This document shows, one piece after another, positions 34,124 through 53,436 of a DNA stretch of 64,000 bases. A program made the translations under genes and the position numbers. The notes beneath the pieces are model-generated. The model worked only from the letters and a program-made list of their open reading frames with translations, was not told the DNA's origin and did not search any database. The stretch spans positions 83,018,148 to 83,082,147 of the forward strand of contig OZ035960.1 of the NCBI GenBank assembly GCA_964034945.1, written 5' to 3'. This stretch comes from Chrysopilus asiliformis (lineage: Eukaryota > Arthropoda > Insecta > Diptera > Rhagionidae). Each line of letters begins with the position of its first letter. The first letter of the stretch is position 1.

Positions 34124-34656
34124 AAACATAACAAAAGCTATAATTGCCAATCTGGCAATTATTGAAAACCCGTATGGTGATTTAATTGAACGGCGTATCA
34201 AAATTTCATTTGAATTCAAATTTTCCAATAAGATTTTTTTAAAACTTGTTCCAATCGGATTTTGATGTATGGGAGTTTTATGTAGAATCATATTCTAAAT
34301 AACTTTTGTTCTTGCACTTTTTTGATAGGATGCACAGTTTTTGAGATATTCGCGAAAAACATTTTCGTTTGTATGGGGGGTACCACCCCTAATGGTCCAT
34401 TTTTGCCCATTAACGAACTTAGCCTCGAATTTTACGAAAAACGGATCTGCGCAAACTTTCAAGTCTCTAGCTCAATCCGTACGCCCGCAATCCGCACCAT
34501 AGACGGACGGACGGACGGACATGCTAAATTCAACTTTTCTTATCATTCTAAACACACTGGTGTAATTCATTTTTTTGTGTGATGACGGGATCTTGGCGTT
34601 ACAAACGGTAAGGCAAAGTTAATATACCCTTTGGTTTCACCATACGGGTATAAAAA
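34124..34656 (-). mobile_element. Helentron-like (INE-1-type) element, full-length copy E
   Basis: Intact ends, hairpin and both subterminal repeats are on the minus strand. The microsatellite is only four GGAC units (about 34504-34519). Flanks: CGAAAACATAAC at the left and GTATAAAAATCC at the right. Confidence 0.88.
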
Positions 34657-35329
34657 TCCAATTTAACTCGAAAATAACTGAAGGCATAAGGATTCTTGTC
34701 AAGAGTTTTTAACTTATTTCTGGATTTTTTGAACAAAAAAAAAACTTATGCAAAAAACTTTGGCGGGTATGCAAGCTAGTAGTCATTGAAATAAAATGAC
34801 TTACTGAAAAGTTTACTTTTCATATTTGTCTTAATTCGGTTTTTTCTTGTTTTATCAAAGTGCTTTACCATAAAAAGTTCCGCACCTATCAAGATATTTT
34901 TTATTCTCATGTGATAAAAATAAGCTAAAGAAATAAGGTTTCAGACCATGTAAAATAGGGAAAAATTCTCTAGTAATATATGACTTAAACTGATGCGATT
35001 ATATCGCTCTTTGGAACAGTTTAAATTCAATTTACTGATACTAAAAGTCCCTATAAAAGACATTTCGGCTCTCCTATCCATACCACGGAATGCCGTTGAC
35101 TTTTCATATTCCATTTATTTTTTTACGTGGTTCGTAATATCGATGCGTATGTATCCTTATGGAACGACAACTTTTTTCGATTGATTTAAATTAAAAGCGA
35201 ATGATAAAGTAAAAATTTCACAGATCCTAAATGACTTTTACTGAATAAAAAATTATTTTTGTACAAAAAATGTTGAAAATCGATTCTTTTTTAAAAGCTT
35301 TTATTTAGCTTGCCTTCGTGTTTGTGTGT
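34657..35329. other. AT-rich stretch with no gene seen
   Basis: Short frames only; no domain or element end was recognised. Confidence 0.3.
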
Positions 35330-35610
35330 CTGTTTGTGAGATTCAAATCTTGTTATCCAATTTTGGCCCACTTCCAGTCAGCCAATTGACTTGAAATTTT
35401 GCACATATACGTACAATATGTTGAATACAATATTTTTACTACATCGTTGTTGTTAAGATAACAGAAGGTCCGGAAAGGACAACGTGATTATCCTTTTTCT
35501 CAAATTTTCCGGAAAAAAAATCTCATCTGGGGGTTTTTGGGGTTGCTGAATCCGTTTCTGATATTAAGAAATTCGTAAGGATTACGGAAGGTCCTGAAAA
35601 AAATGATTAA
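35330..35610 (-). repeat. Dispersed repeat, uninterrupted copy
   Basis: It is the inverse of the sequence flanking the 21811-24046 element. It includes CTTGAAATTTTGCACATATACG (here the element's target TA lies near 35408-35412), AGGTCCGGAAAGGACAACGTG and TTTTTCTCAAATTTTCCGG. Confidence 0.8.
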
Positions 35611-35662
35611 AAAGGATAAAAAGCAAATTTAAAAATTTTTTTGTTTTAAGATTTTATTTAAT

Positions 35663-35803
35663 AAAAATACACTAAAAAGGAAAAAATAATTTTTTGGGCG
35701 CTATGTATTAGAAATAAAAGTGAGATAAAGCATAAAAAATAAAATAAATTTTATTTCTGATACATAGCACACCAATTATTTTTTCCTTTTTAGTGCATTT
35801 TTT
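35663..35803. repeat. Hairpin with arms of about 55 bp
   Basis: The left arm (ACACTAAAAAGGAAAAAATA, then GCTATGTATTAGAAATAAAA) pairs with the right arm (TTTTATTTCTGATACATAGC, then TATTTTTTCCTTTTTAGTG) across a loop of about 30 bp. It adjoins the dispersed repeat at 35330-35610. Confidence 0.85.
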
Positions 35804-37248
35804 TAAATAAAAGCTTTTAAAAAAACTTATTTTTAAATTTTTAGATTTCATTTTAACAGTGTTTCTAATTTTTGATTTTACTTTAACATTCGGGCATTGC
35901 AATATATTTATACACTAGCTTTAGTACTGGATCTTGGAATGAGAATACATTTTTTCCGGTTTTTTTTTATAGTTCCAGCCAGAGCCTAGGGGAAGGCACT
36001 CCACAGAGCAGCTTTACAGGGGCAGGAGCTCATACAGATCGACTCTATTCGACAAATCTACAACAAGTCTCTGTGTATGGTTATGAGGCAAACAAGTTTG
36101 TAAGATCTGTTTCAACCAGAAAACCTTAATCGATTTTCACCACTTTCGTTAGCCTTCGGACCCCCTTCCGACCACAATCTCGTCATGAGACACCTTTCGG
36201 CTGATGAGAATGAAATCAAGATTCTTTAACGCTATCAGAAAAAAAATATAGAAACTTTTCAAAACAACAGTGGGGTAAATGGTAGTGGGCGAAAACCCGA
36301 ATCCAAATCCCTTCAGGAATTCAAGAGATGATGTTTGCATGAAAAGTGAGTTTTGAAAATAAGCATAGCGAATGTCACTCCTCATGGTACTTTAAACTTA
36401 ACGATTAAAATGGGTTGAGTAGATATTTAGTCACAACAAAAAACCAGCTGCTGTTTATAATTTTAATATTATAATAAATATCTAAGATATAAGAAGCCAT
36501 CCAAAAGTGTTTCCGGGCTGAAATTACGAGAACCAGAGGTATGTTCGCCACACGGGTTTTAGGGTAAGCTTGTGGGGCACACTGAAGAGATACCAAACCA
36601 AGAGGTAGTACGAAACCATTTGAGGTAATAACGGGTAGAAAAGTAACAGAAAAACGTGCTATACCGCAACACGTTGTCACCGCCTGACCCCACGGTTTCC
36701 AGGTTGGACAGTTTTTTGTGAATTGAACTACGTTTATCCCATTCATCTGGCTTAAAATTCCAGTTTACAGAAAAGCGTCCAAAGTGGCAGCCATGGACTT
36801 GGGCAGTGAAAATCTTTAGCCCCACCCTCCGCCAATATCCTCAATCATAACGCAGTTATCTATTTTTTCTATCAGTCGATAGCTTGTATGATGTCATACT
36901 AAACGATTAGTGTGCCTTAGAATGTAACCCTGACACCGCTGAGGTAAAACCATATTTTTTTTTTTGCAATTCTCAGGCCGCGAAATTTTTTGAATGGGTT
37001 CCTACATTTTTAGGTCCCGATTAGACATAAAGTCCTATTTTGTTCATAGCCTGCCATTGAAATGTCACTGCAGACATAGTTTTTCTGAGCTTTTTTGCAC
37101 AAGATATAAAAAAATCCAACAAATGCTGTATGCAGGGACATCTCAATGGCAAGCCATAAAAAAATCGCAATTTATATCTAATCGAGACCAAGTTTATCAA
37201 AATGTGATTATTTGTGGTAATTAACTCACCAACATTTTTATTTTTTAG
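35804..37248. other. Region upstream of CaMKK, no gene seen
   Basis: Frames at 36405-36825 (minus) and 36994-37224 (plus) have no domains and overlap. The CaMKK promoter is not identifiable here; its first exon probably lies further upstream, because the ATG exon begins with a splice acceptor. Confidence 0.35.
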
Positions 37249-37357
37249 TTACAAATCAACCGTTATGGAGGGCTAAGAACCACTTTCAGCCATACGCACC
37301 AATCTTACTAGATCAGCAAATAGCACAAGTAGCACAAACATTAATAGAGCATATACA
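37249..37357 (+). other. CaMKK: CaMKK 5' untranslated part of the first coding exon
   Basis: ATTTTTTAG ends at 37248, a good acceptor, so this part likely follows an upstream non-coding exon. It has a minimal upstream frame (ATG GAG GGC TAA, 37265-37276) whose stop is in frame with the CaMKK ATG, which supports 37358 as the start. Confidence 0.55.
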
Positions 37358-44333
<6,976 letters not shown>

Positions 44334-44451
44334 CAATATAAGAAGATCATTAATTTTGATGAGTTCTGTTAATTTTATCAGATAAACCTATACTATTTTG
44401 AATATTTTTTATACAAGTTTTAGAATTACTGGGGTTTGAAGTTTTCTATAT

Positions 44452-44457
44452 AATAAA
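44452..44457 (+). terminator. CaMKK: Probable CaMKK poly(A) signal
   Basis: AATAAA lies about 120 bp past the stop, followed by T-rich sequence from 44480. Confidence 0.5.
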
Positions 44458-45401
44458 AATTATAAGTTTATCGTTCTTTTAGTTTTTATTATTATTATTG
44501 TTACTTTTTTTACGTTGTTTTTATTTTTCTTTATATGTTTGATAGGGACCATATCGCTAGTAACTGCTGTGAAACCTGAACGCAGGATTTTGACTCATCC
44601 AGATTAATTTACTATGAAAAACACAATCAAGGGCTTTTGAAAAGTTCTCGGCTCAGACAAGTTTTCGAGTTATCCGATTTAGATCGGTTTCCCTGTAAAA
44701 TCCTAGTTTTTAAATAAAAAATCGCATAATTATCTCTAAGTTCTAGTATATTTTATAAATTCTATTAGTACGTGCATTTTAAAATTTTACGCCATGGAAT
44801 ATAAAAAAAAATCCTGATTGGGGGAACATGGCATTTTTCGTCACCACCACTTGGAGAGATTTTGGTGATTGTTTGAATAAAATTTGTGGGAAAATTGGAA
44901 AAACATAGATTTATTGATAGTTCTGATGAAGGGAGTTTCCGGAAATAGTTTTACTCGGGAATTAATGACTATTGTGCCTAGGAAGGTGGTGGACTTTTTG
45001 TACATCACGGGCACAAAAAAATGAGATAAAGGGTGATTCGGTTGAGCTTCAAAAAATGGCCACTTGTTCGAAAATATTAAATTACATAATAAAAGGTTTG
45101 TTTTCTCATATTTTCGAATTTCAATCACCACTACGTACCGTGCAAAAAAATATAAAGGGTTTTCTTTTTTTCGGTGGTAGAAGACGTTATCGTTCACCGT
45201 TCTCTAAGATGAATATCAAGAGGTATTTTTTGATGTAAAAACTATTAGTCGGGTTTTCATGTTTTAAAATTCTGTTAAAGTTGCTAGTTTTATGCTAAAT
45301 CAATACAAATTTCGTTATTTTACTGTTATATTATCTTAGCTTTTAGTCTAAATTAAACCACAAACGTTGTAAATGCAGGTACACTGAGGGAAATTTTTAT
45401 A
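44458..45401. other. Non-coding stretch downstream of CaMKK
   Basis: Short overlapping frames at 44841-45238 have no domain. No gene is called. Confidence 0.35.
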
Positions 45402-46322
45402 CAGGGTGCGCCATCTGTTCCTCCGGTATGTAAACATTGAATAACTTCGCCATTTGTCAACCGATTTGCTTTCCTAGACACGTTTTGGAAACGTCAAACC
45501 AGTACAATTTTAACCATGAACCGCTTCACACCGAAAGAACGCGCCGAAATAGTGACGATGTACATTGAAAATAGTCGTTCAATTTTGGATGCAAGTTTTA
45601 ATGACCGACGAGGCACATTTCACTCCCTCTGGCGGTGTTAATAAACAAAATTGCCGCATTTGGGCGACAGAAAATCCTCACGAGATTCATGAAATACCAT
45701 TGCATGATCGAAAAGTGACTGTTTGGGCCGGCGTGTGCGCAAAAACCATCATTGGGCCATTTTTCTTCAATGAAGGTGAAACAGTTAATGGTAATCGATA
45801 TCGGTGGATGTTGGCACATTTTGTGTGTCCGAAAATGCGTGAAAAAGGTCTGACTGACTTCTGGTTTCAGCAAGACGGGGCGCCATGCCACACAGCGGAC
45901 CAAACAATACGGTTTTTGCAACAAAAATTCCCTAGACGTGTGATATCGAAAAGAGGCGATATTGACTGGCCACCAAGATCCCCTGATTTAACCCCCCCAG
46001 ACTTCTTTTTGTGGGGTTATTTGAAGAGTAAAGTTTACGCCAGCAACCCGAAGACCATTGACGAGCTCAAGACCAATATTCGTGCCGAAATAGCTGCCAT
46101 ACCGACGGAGATGCTCGAAGAAGTGATGGAAAATGCCCGAAAAAGAGCACAGTTTGCGGTGGCCAATAAAGGTGGTCATTTGATCGATGTTGTTTTCAAA
46201 AAGTAGTCCACATAAATTGTAAAGGATTGAACTAAATAAAAAAACACCATTTTTTGCAATCTATTGTTTCTTTAAAAAGTTATTCAACATTCTCATACCG
46301 GAGGAACAGATGGCGCACCCTG
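45402..46322 (+). mobile_element. Mariner-like element, DD41D type, internally deleted
   Basis: Perfect 29-bp terminal inverted repeats begin CAGGGTGCGCCATCTGTTCC, flanked by TA (45400-45401 and 46323-46324). It is 921 bp long where about 1.3 kb is usual. It holds a truncated transposase on the plus strand. Intact repeats mean it could still be moved if a transposase were supplied (inference). Confidence 0.95.
45516..46206 (+). pseudogene. Mariner transposase (DD41D), N-terminal half deleted
   Basis: The normal start (MNRFTPKERAEIVTMYIENS) is at 45516 but after about 23 codons the frame jumps, by an internal deletion near 45584-45600, to the catalytic part in another frame (45601-46206). This part has TDEAHF (first Asp), FQQDGAPCHTA (second Asp) and WPPRSPDLTPPDFFLW (third Asp), with 41 residues between the second and third Asp. 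A DD41D spacing is that of the rosa-type mariners rather than the DD34D of classical mariners (family knowledge). The helix-turn-helix region is mostly gone. The C-terminus (GGHLIDVVFKK, stop 46204-46206) is intact. It belongs to the same broad family as the 18135-19288 copy but has a different terminal repeat. Confidence 0.92.
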
Positions 46323-46399
46323 TACTCCAAAATCAAGTGTTTTATAATTTGAATTAAAAGACAAAGTAGTACTACCAAATACCAAATCATTCGTTTTAA

Positions 46400-47320
46400 A
46401 TGCAGTTTATTTAAAACAAATGTCTTGTATGTGATTTAAATGCGTCTAAAATTATTTAAATGAAAAGTATTAAACGCGAAAGCCCCATCAGTTAATTTGA
46501 TTGTCTGAGCGCGCTTAGGCAAATATATCTGCGATTTTATCAATAGAATAGAGAGCGATAGAGAATCATCATTGTTGTTGGCCACACACACAGATGATTT
46601 TTTTTTGTTTCTATGCATGCAGAATGTCAAAGATAGGGATATTGTTTTCCTACAAATTTTACTAAAATTTATTGGACACGGTATTGAAAACTCTTTCTTT
46701 ATTTCTTCTCGACCTGAATTTAAAAAAAAAAACAGTTTAAGGGATAATATTCACCTAGAAATTAGTGTGAGTTATATTTTCGCTAAGATTTTTTATATTG
46801 TATCTACTTTTTTTATACCGATATTTTCAGATTTTGTTTTCAAAAATCTCTTTTGCAAAATATGACGACTCGAATCCAGTCGCACCCACCCAAAATTTTG
46901 TAAGCTTGCGTGGAAGTCGGTAAAGCAGGGTCTGATGACGGTAAGCTAGCTTTCGTGCCAGAACCAGACTCCTAATAGGGTTCAGATCAAACATGCTTGA
47001 CCTGTTGGGGAGAATTTTGGATGTGAAAACATCCAGAAAAATAATATAACACTTTGTTATATTTTTTTTACCGATAAGCCAAGAAATTCCAATAAAATAA
47101 AATAGTTCCACCTTGAAATGAATATAAAGTGCTACCACATATGAACACATATTTATGTATCAACATACACTAATAATAAAGAAAAGAGATAATAAACAAG
47201 AAGAGAGGTTACTTTGTTATGGCGTCGCTGCTTTCTCTTATAAAAACAACAACCATTCGGTTTAAATACTTTTCATTTAAATCAAATACAAAAACCGTTC
47301 ACACAAATTAAGCGATTTTT
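46400..47320. mobile_element. Candidate TIR element with ATTTAAATGAAAAGTATT repeats
   Basis: ATTTAAATGAAAAGTATTAAACGCG (46454-46478) is matched in inverse at 47258-47282, and an adjacent TGTATNTGATTTAAAT block is matched too. The left arm has a 20-nt duplication. About 900 bp, non-coding; ends approximate. Confidence 0.45.
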
Positions 47321-48963
47321 TATTTGAATCAATTGCTTTTTTGTTGAATTTAATGACAATTTTCCATCAGTATATTCGGCAAAATATTTTATTAACTTAA
47401 ACCCTCTATTTTTCATGAAGTCTAAATTTCGAAAAATAAAAATAAAATTTTTTTTTGTCTTTTTCCAAATTTAGAGTTAATAAAAAATCGGAAACCCCTT
47501 TCTAAAGTTTAATTGTAAGATTTTATGGTTTTTGTAAAAGATGGCAGGCGAAATTTAAGAAAAGAAAACCACATAAAATTGAGTCTTTAAAAAAAAATTC
47601 AAGTGATATATCTTTAATTTTGTTAAAAAATAGAAATTCGCTGCATAAAACAAAGACAGACGTCAAGAAAGGGAAAACATGAAGTTACAAATTTTCGCAA
47701 AAATGATTGTTCAGCAGTATATGTTGACATGGGAAATCTAGCAAAAAAATTGATTTTCAAAAAAGCTCGCTGCAAAAATTTTTCACTACATTTCTCTAAT
47801 ATTTCTATTACAATAAAATCGCAAATACGCAATCGGTATATTTATCTCGCTGTATGAATACCCATATTAATTAAAATATAAAAGGAATTACTACATTTAT
47901 TGTGTAACTCAAAACAATTTTGTAGACCGTTTAGATTTCAAGCGAATGGTTAAAAAAAACGTACCAAAAAGAAGAAAAAAATACAATCATAATCTTAATT
48001 AAGAATGATAAAATCAAATTAGCTATGTTAATCACAATTTTCTTTTTAAAATAATTTTGATTTTTGGTTCCCCAATGTTGGAACCTATAGAATTGTTATT
48101 TAAACAGTGTTTTAGAATTGTATAAAAGTAAATCTCAATTCTAGCGAGTAAAAGTTGGTTGTTAAAATTTATCTATATTTTATTGTAATATTGTTATTAT
48201 TTTATTTGGTAATATTATCTTGCCTGTAAGCCGACTACAGTTATATCATGCTGTAGTATATACTTATACATATTACACAGACCAGCACTCATTTTGGTTC
48301 CATCGATATCAGAATTATTTTTAGATCAGTTGGCATCATTGATTTGGAAGACTATTTCGAGTTTACGGAATCTAAAGGATGACACAAAAACTCCTTAATC
48401 TTTTTTGAAAGATGGCAACCTTTTTTTATATTTTTCAACATTACCGAAAAGCAAAATGAATTATTTTTAATAAAAAATGATAATTTTAAACGCGTGAAAT
48501 AAATTTATGGTTCACCATGTATAATGGGGCAGTTCAAAACATTTAACTCTCTCTGTAACTTTAAATATACAATTTAGAATCTATTTCGCAATTCACAAAT
48601 TTAAATTTGATATTTTGTATCTTCTATACAATAATTGTCAGATTCAATGTAAACTTAAAGTGAAGTAAAAGTTCCACGTAAAGACATATTTTCAATGTTT
48701 TTATTTTAAAGAATTAAAATTAACGATTAGAAAACGATTTTTTTCATAAATTTGTAAATTAGTTCGAAAATTGCAATGTTTTTTCAGTGTCAAATTTTTT
48801 TTTCGCTGTAAACATTATTGAAGAATCTTTTATTTGATAAATTATTCCTTTTCCAGTTGTCATGCGAGTCAAATCGATGCTTTGTCCCTTTTTTTAAAAT
48901 CCAAAAATATTCAACCCAACATTAAAGTGGGTTATTGTGCATTTTGTAGTTTCAGTGAAGTGG
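47321..48963. other. AT-rich stretch with no gene seen
   Basis: No domain, RNA gene or element terminus was recognised. Confidence 0.35.
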
Positions 48964-49818
48964 ATAGGGTAAGGTACTAAAACGCCACATATTTCGAAAA
49001 AACGCTTTGAAATTCTCATTTTTAAAGATACCTATATTACTTTAAATCTATAGGATAGTTTCATCACTCAACTATAGTATATCCCTGTCAAATTTCAAAA
49101 CCCTGGAACAGGAAACGAACAGAGGGAAAATAAAAGGGATCGAATTTTGGTGCGGATAGATGCTCCGCTCGGTTAGGGGCTTCAGTAGGTACGGATAAAT
49201 GCCCTTGCCAGAACGAATAAAAATAAGCATGATTTATTGAAAACAAAAAAAATCTCTGGACACAATCCATGGCTATTAGAATGAACACAACACAGCAAAT
49301 TGAACGATGTGGAAAACAGTTGACCGAATACCTGACCTACTTCTTGATTCTCTTGTCTCAAACTTATCTTCATTATATTCCAGTATAAAATTGATTCTTT
49401 TATTCTAATATCTATATGACATCCACCCATATAAAAATTAAGACCAAATGGGGCGTCTCTGGCTACCTCCTAGAAAACTAGTTTTTTCTCGAGTACCCCC
49501 CTATATCATTGTATACAAAATGTTAGCCAAAAATATAGCGCAAAAATATACTTGCTAAGAATTATAAGATTATGTTCGCAAAATCACAATGATAAATTTG
49601 TAAAATATCAAAAGGGAACAATTTTGCTCCACAGTGATAATTGTAATAAAAAGCTCAAATAAAATTATATAACTATTATAAAAAGCTCAAATATATGGCT
49701 TTCAAAACTAAGGACTCTTTATTTCAAAAAATCAAACGGGGACTTCGATCATTTTTCCCGTCAGGTCTTCATATGCTTATTATAATTGTGTATAAAGTTT
49801 TTAAAATTCTATAAAATA

Positions 49819-50017
49819 GAGTAGGACCGGGCATGTTGAATTACTTTTTTGAATTTAGGTTGTAGCGCGCACATAAAGTCACGTATCGCTCCAATGGTTA
49901 AGCCATTCGATAGAGGGATTTCTTGACTACATTTCATAGAAGAAATTTTTTTTTAATGTTTTATTAACTGCCCTCCAGCTCAATTTAAAGGGTGATTCAA
50001 CATGCCCGCTCCTACTC
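49819..50017. mobile_element. MITE, 199 bp, TA-flanked
   Basis: GAGTAGGACCGGGCATGTTGAAT at the left pairs with the inverse of the right end (GAGTAGGAGCGGGCATGTTGAAT), with TA on both sides. Non-coding. Confidence 0.8.
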
Positions 50018-50022
50018 TACTT

Positions 50023-51275
50023 GAGCCAACATAACTACCAAACGAAATACCAAAATGGTTTTAGAATTAAATTACAGGTAGCTTTTAATTTATTAGTAGA
50101 AATTTTACGGTTTATAGCTCATCTGGAATATTTTTGTTTGTTTCGTAATCGTTTCAATTCAAGTACCGGATTTTGACGGTGAACTATTGATTATAATGAA
50201 ATTAAATTTTTATTGAAGCAATGGAAAACTAGAAAAAATTTTGATCGGAGGGATCGAGTTTCGGTTCCAAGAATTCAATGTCGAAGCGTCATCAGATCAA
50301 CACATTGAATCTGTGGTCAAAACAATGGAGTCTATGGTGAAAGAGAATTTTCTGTGCTCAAAACAAAAATATTGATGGAAGTTTAAGATATTTTTTGTTT
50401 CCAATACGTCACAACTTTTTTCAAAATTTGGTTGCCACAATATTTTTAGATGTCGCGTACCCCCTGGACCCAGTCGATGTACCCCTAGAGGTGAACGCAC
50501 CCCCGGTTGGGAAACACTGCTCTATGGGTATCTTTCTATACCCGAAACTGGGGCCACTATCCTTTTTGGCACGGATAGATGCCTTTTCGATTTTTTTAAA
50601 ATCTCACTTCACAAATATGCAAACAAACTATTAGATTTACAATGATAGTATTTATTTAATGTAAACAAACCAAAAAAAAAATGAAATTAGCCTTAAAATT
50701 AGTTGACACCATAGATATACTAGATCGCTCGATTTGCTGTCTCAAATGGTCCCATTTCAATACAGTTCAGTGAATCAAAACGAGTCAAGAGCAAGATAAC
50801 CGTATGAAAATAAATATAGTCCTCTCGTTTAAACCGTGAGCTGTCAAAGGAAAATAGACGTTCGGAATGGTGTTGGCGCATAAAGTTATTTGTTTGCGCC
50901 TAAAGTTAGTCTCAAACTTGTGAAATTTGAATTTCGCGGCAAACTAAATTTGAATTATATTTAACCTTATACAGTTCAGTGGATACGTTCAAGTACGATA
51001 AAGAGGGAAATACTTTTGGGACCATTTTTCAGCGGAGCTTTGTATGGTGACAGTTGTTCTATGTTATATAGTTCTGTGGTTGACACATAAAAATTTTCTG
51101 ACAGCACAAAACATTTTCAGCCTTTTGTTGCTACAATTTAATTTTTTAGGAAGCTATCATAAAGTTGATAGGCATCGTTCTTATTCGTAATTTTGTAAAC
51201 ATCCGGTGTGGTTTTTATATTTAGTAATTTGTATCCCTCTAGATAGTTTAGTTTATAAGATTCACGCTTCGTGGC
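50023..51275. other. Non-coding stretch
   Basis: No gene is called. Positions 50697-51090 show weak inverse similarity of the ends (TTGACACCATAGATATA against TGTCAACCACAGAACTATATA), not enough to call an element. Confidence 0.3.
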
Positions 51276-52152
51276 TAGGGATGCAACATCGTTCATAAAA
51301 CATCGATATATCGAAAATCGATGTTTTTTTTAAGGCGACATCGCTGTCAAAAAACATCGTCCTGAAAACATTGATACCTCGATGTTTTTCCGATGTTTTG
51401 AAAAAGTTAAATTTAATAAATAATTTAGCCACCTGGCGGATGCTCTACTGTAGGTGGAGTGCACCCTGGTGCACAAAACCACATAGATTTTAAAAAGCCG
51501 CCGTTTTAGTTACTTCCGGTTAACGGATTTCCACATCAGGACCAAACTTCTCTGTAAAATTTCATGGCTAGCTCTGGTATTTTTTGTGAAATCTTGTAGA
51601 AAGATGAAACCGAAAACTGATACCAAAGGAAATTTAAACAAATCTTTAAGTAGAGTGGCTATAATAAATCAGCCAAAATTAGTTTCTCTACTAATTTTAT
51701 GAAGAGTAATGTTAAGGTAGAAATAGATGCTGCGATGGTCGTACCGACTTGTGTTGGACCTATATGGGGCCGACGGTTGTATACAGCACACACACGATAC
51801 GATTTACTTGCGATTTGATCGAATAATCAGTTTTTACTAGCAAACATCACTCGAACAACACAGCACAGTTGTGAAATAGTATCGTATCGACGGTCGCATG
51901 GCAAACCACAAACGATACAATCTGCCGCATGCGACCGCAGGTTTTGGCTCAGCGACGTACGACCGTGCGATATCGGGCCCAACCGTCATTTCGTGCGCAT
52001 AAACTATACAATTATCGCATGCAACCGCAAGTACCGACCATCGCAGCATCTATTTCTACCTTTATAACATCGTGGATAGCAACATCGATACCTCGATATA
52101 TCGCCCTGTTCAACATCGTTTTCCAAACATCGAGGTATCGTTGGGATCCCTA
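51276..52152. mobile_element. hAT-type non-autonomous element with 8-bp target duplication
   Basis: The ends are TAGGGATGCAACATCG and ATCCCTA, flanked by the perfect 8-bp duplication TTCGTGGC (51268-51275 and 52153-52160). An 8-bp duplication and a TAGGGATG start are hAT features. Subterminal parts are full of ACATCGATG / CATCGATATATCG words on both strands. The interior carries a nested MITE at 51715-52061. No transposase is present. Confidence 0.9.
51715..52061. mobile_element. TTA-flanked MITE nested in the hAT element
   Basis: AGGTAGAAATAGATGCTGCG and its inverse form the ends (about 27 bp), with TTA on both sides (51712-51714 and 52062-52064). A 3-bp TWA duplication suits PIF/Harbinger. 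It is GC-richer than its surroundings, with GCATGCGACCGCA-type words. Overlapping frames inside are shadows. Confidence 0.85.
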
Positions 52153-52199
52153 TTCGTGGCATCTATCCCATCGGAGCATCTACCCGTACCTTACCCTAT

Positions 52200-53436
52200 T
52201 TATTTCTTTTATTCAGTCATATTCGGGATTAGAGGTATCACTACTTGAAAATGATTCTTATTTCAATGATTCCAAAAAATGTGTTTTTGTCGGACTGTGG
52301 TTTTATCATAAGTAAAGAATATATCGAGAATTCGATACTATCATTGTTATTGCTAAAATTATTAAATTTTAAAAGATATGTATAAAATTATTGATACTTA
52401 AGAATTGATCATCTTTTATACAATAAAAGTCGCATCCTAATTAACTTATAAATAAGGTAAAAAGAATTTTTCGAAGCCATAATATACTTAAATTTAATAT
52501 TGAATTTTGACTTAAAATTTCACTAGCTTACAGTCAAATTGTGAACATAAGTCCAAAAAAGCTTTAATAAATGAAGAAATTTTTAAATATATTTATTATA
52601 GAATCCTGCATTTTAATTGTAAAACTTTTTTATATAGTTGAATTAAATCACAATTTTTTAAATCATATACAGATACATGTTTTTAGATATATCGTAATAA
52701 TTAACTATTATATATTAAAAAAAAAATTATAAATGAGAAAAAATAAATATAGTTTAATTTAAAAAAAAACCTATTACAAACTTTATTACAAAAAGCAAAA
52801 ATATATAAATATTTATATATATCGCGCTTCTAGAGAGCTTTTGTATCCTTTGGGACCATTTGTAACCTATTTATGATAGCCAAAAAGCAAAACATAGCTG
52901 CACAAAAACTATTCACATTAAAATACAGCTAAAAATCCATGTTTATAAATATGCATATGTATATTTCATATAATATATATGTATGTATACCACAACGAAC
53001 CTTTATTAAAGTACTTATTACATTAAATTTACTCAATTAAAAAAAACTCAAATCACTAGTATATTCAAAAATTAAACACAATTTTGAAATTTTTAAAATC
53101 AATCATATTAATCAATCAAAATTTGCAATCTTAATACAGTTTAAACAAAAATTCTAGTCACAGTCATATAAATTTTAAAATCTAACAAAAAAAAATATCT
53201 GTAATTAATTTTTCAGTGCTATTTTCATGTTTAATGTTATCGTATAAAATTATTAAAAAAACCAATATATTTAGTATGGATAAAATAATTTGTTAATAAT
53301 TTTTCTCTTTTTGGAGTTCATAAAATAAAAGAAAAAATTGAAAAGCTTTACATATTATCGAATAAATTTTAAAACAATGTTTTTTAAACTATCTAAAAAG
53401 TGTTTTCATTTTTAATTCAATGTATTTATATTTCAG
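52200..53436. other. Very AT-rich stretch
   Basis: Dominated by A/T with TATA-rich words; no gene, RNA or element ends were seen. Confidence 0.4.

Larger units (their letters stand above)
48964..52199. repeat. Possible composite element with ATAGGGTAAGGTAC ends
   Basis: ATAGGGTAAGGTAC at 48964-48977 is matched in inverse at 52186-52199. A subterminal motif, CGGATAGATGC-like, recurs at about 49153-49163, 49190-49201, 50572-50583 and in inverse at about 52162-52185. The 3.2-kb interval contains a small MITE and a hAT element. It may be an old element enlarged by insertions. No target duplication could be shown. Confidence 0.35.

Noticed and set aside
36405..36825. Overlapping 113- and 88-codon minus-strand frames upstream of CaMKK
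   Set aside because: Two frames overlap on the same strand with no domain or splice context; treated as chance.
50697..51090. Possible TIR element from the TTGACACCATAG / CTATATAGTTCTGTGGTTGAC ends
   Set aside because: The inverse match is short and gapped, and no target duplication is visible.
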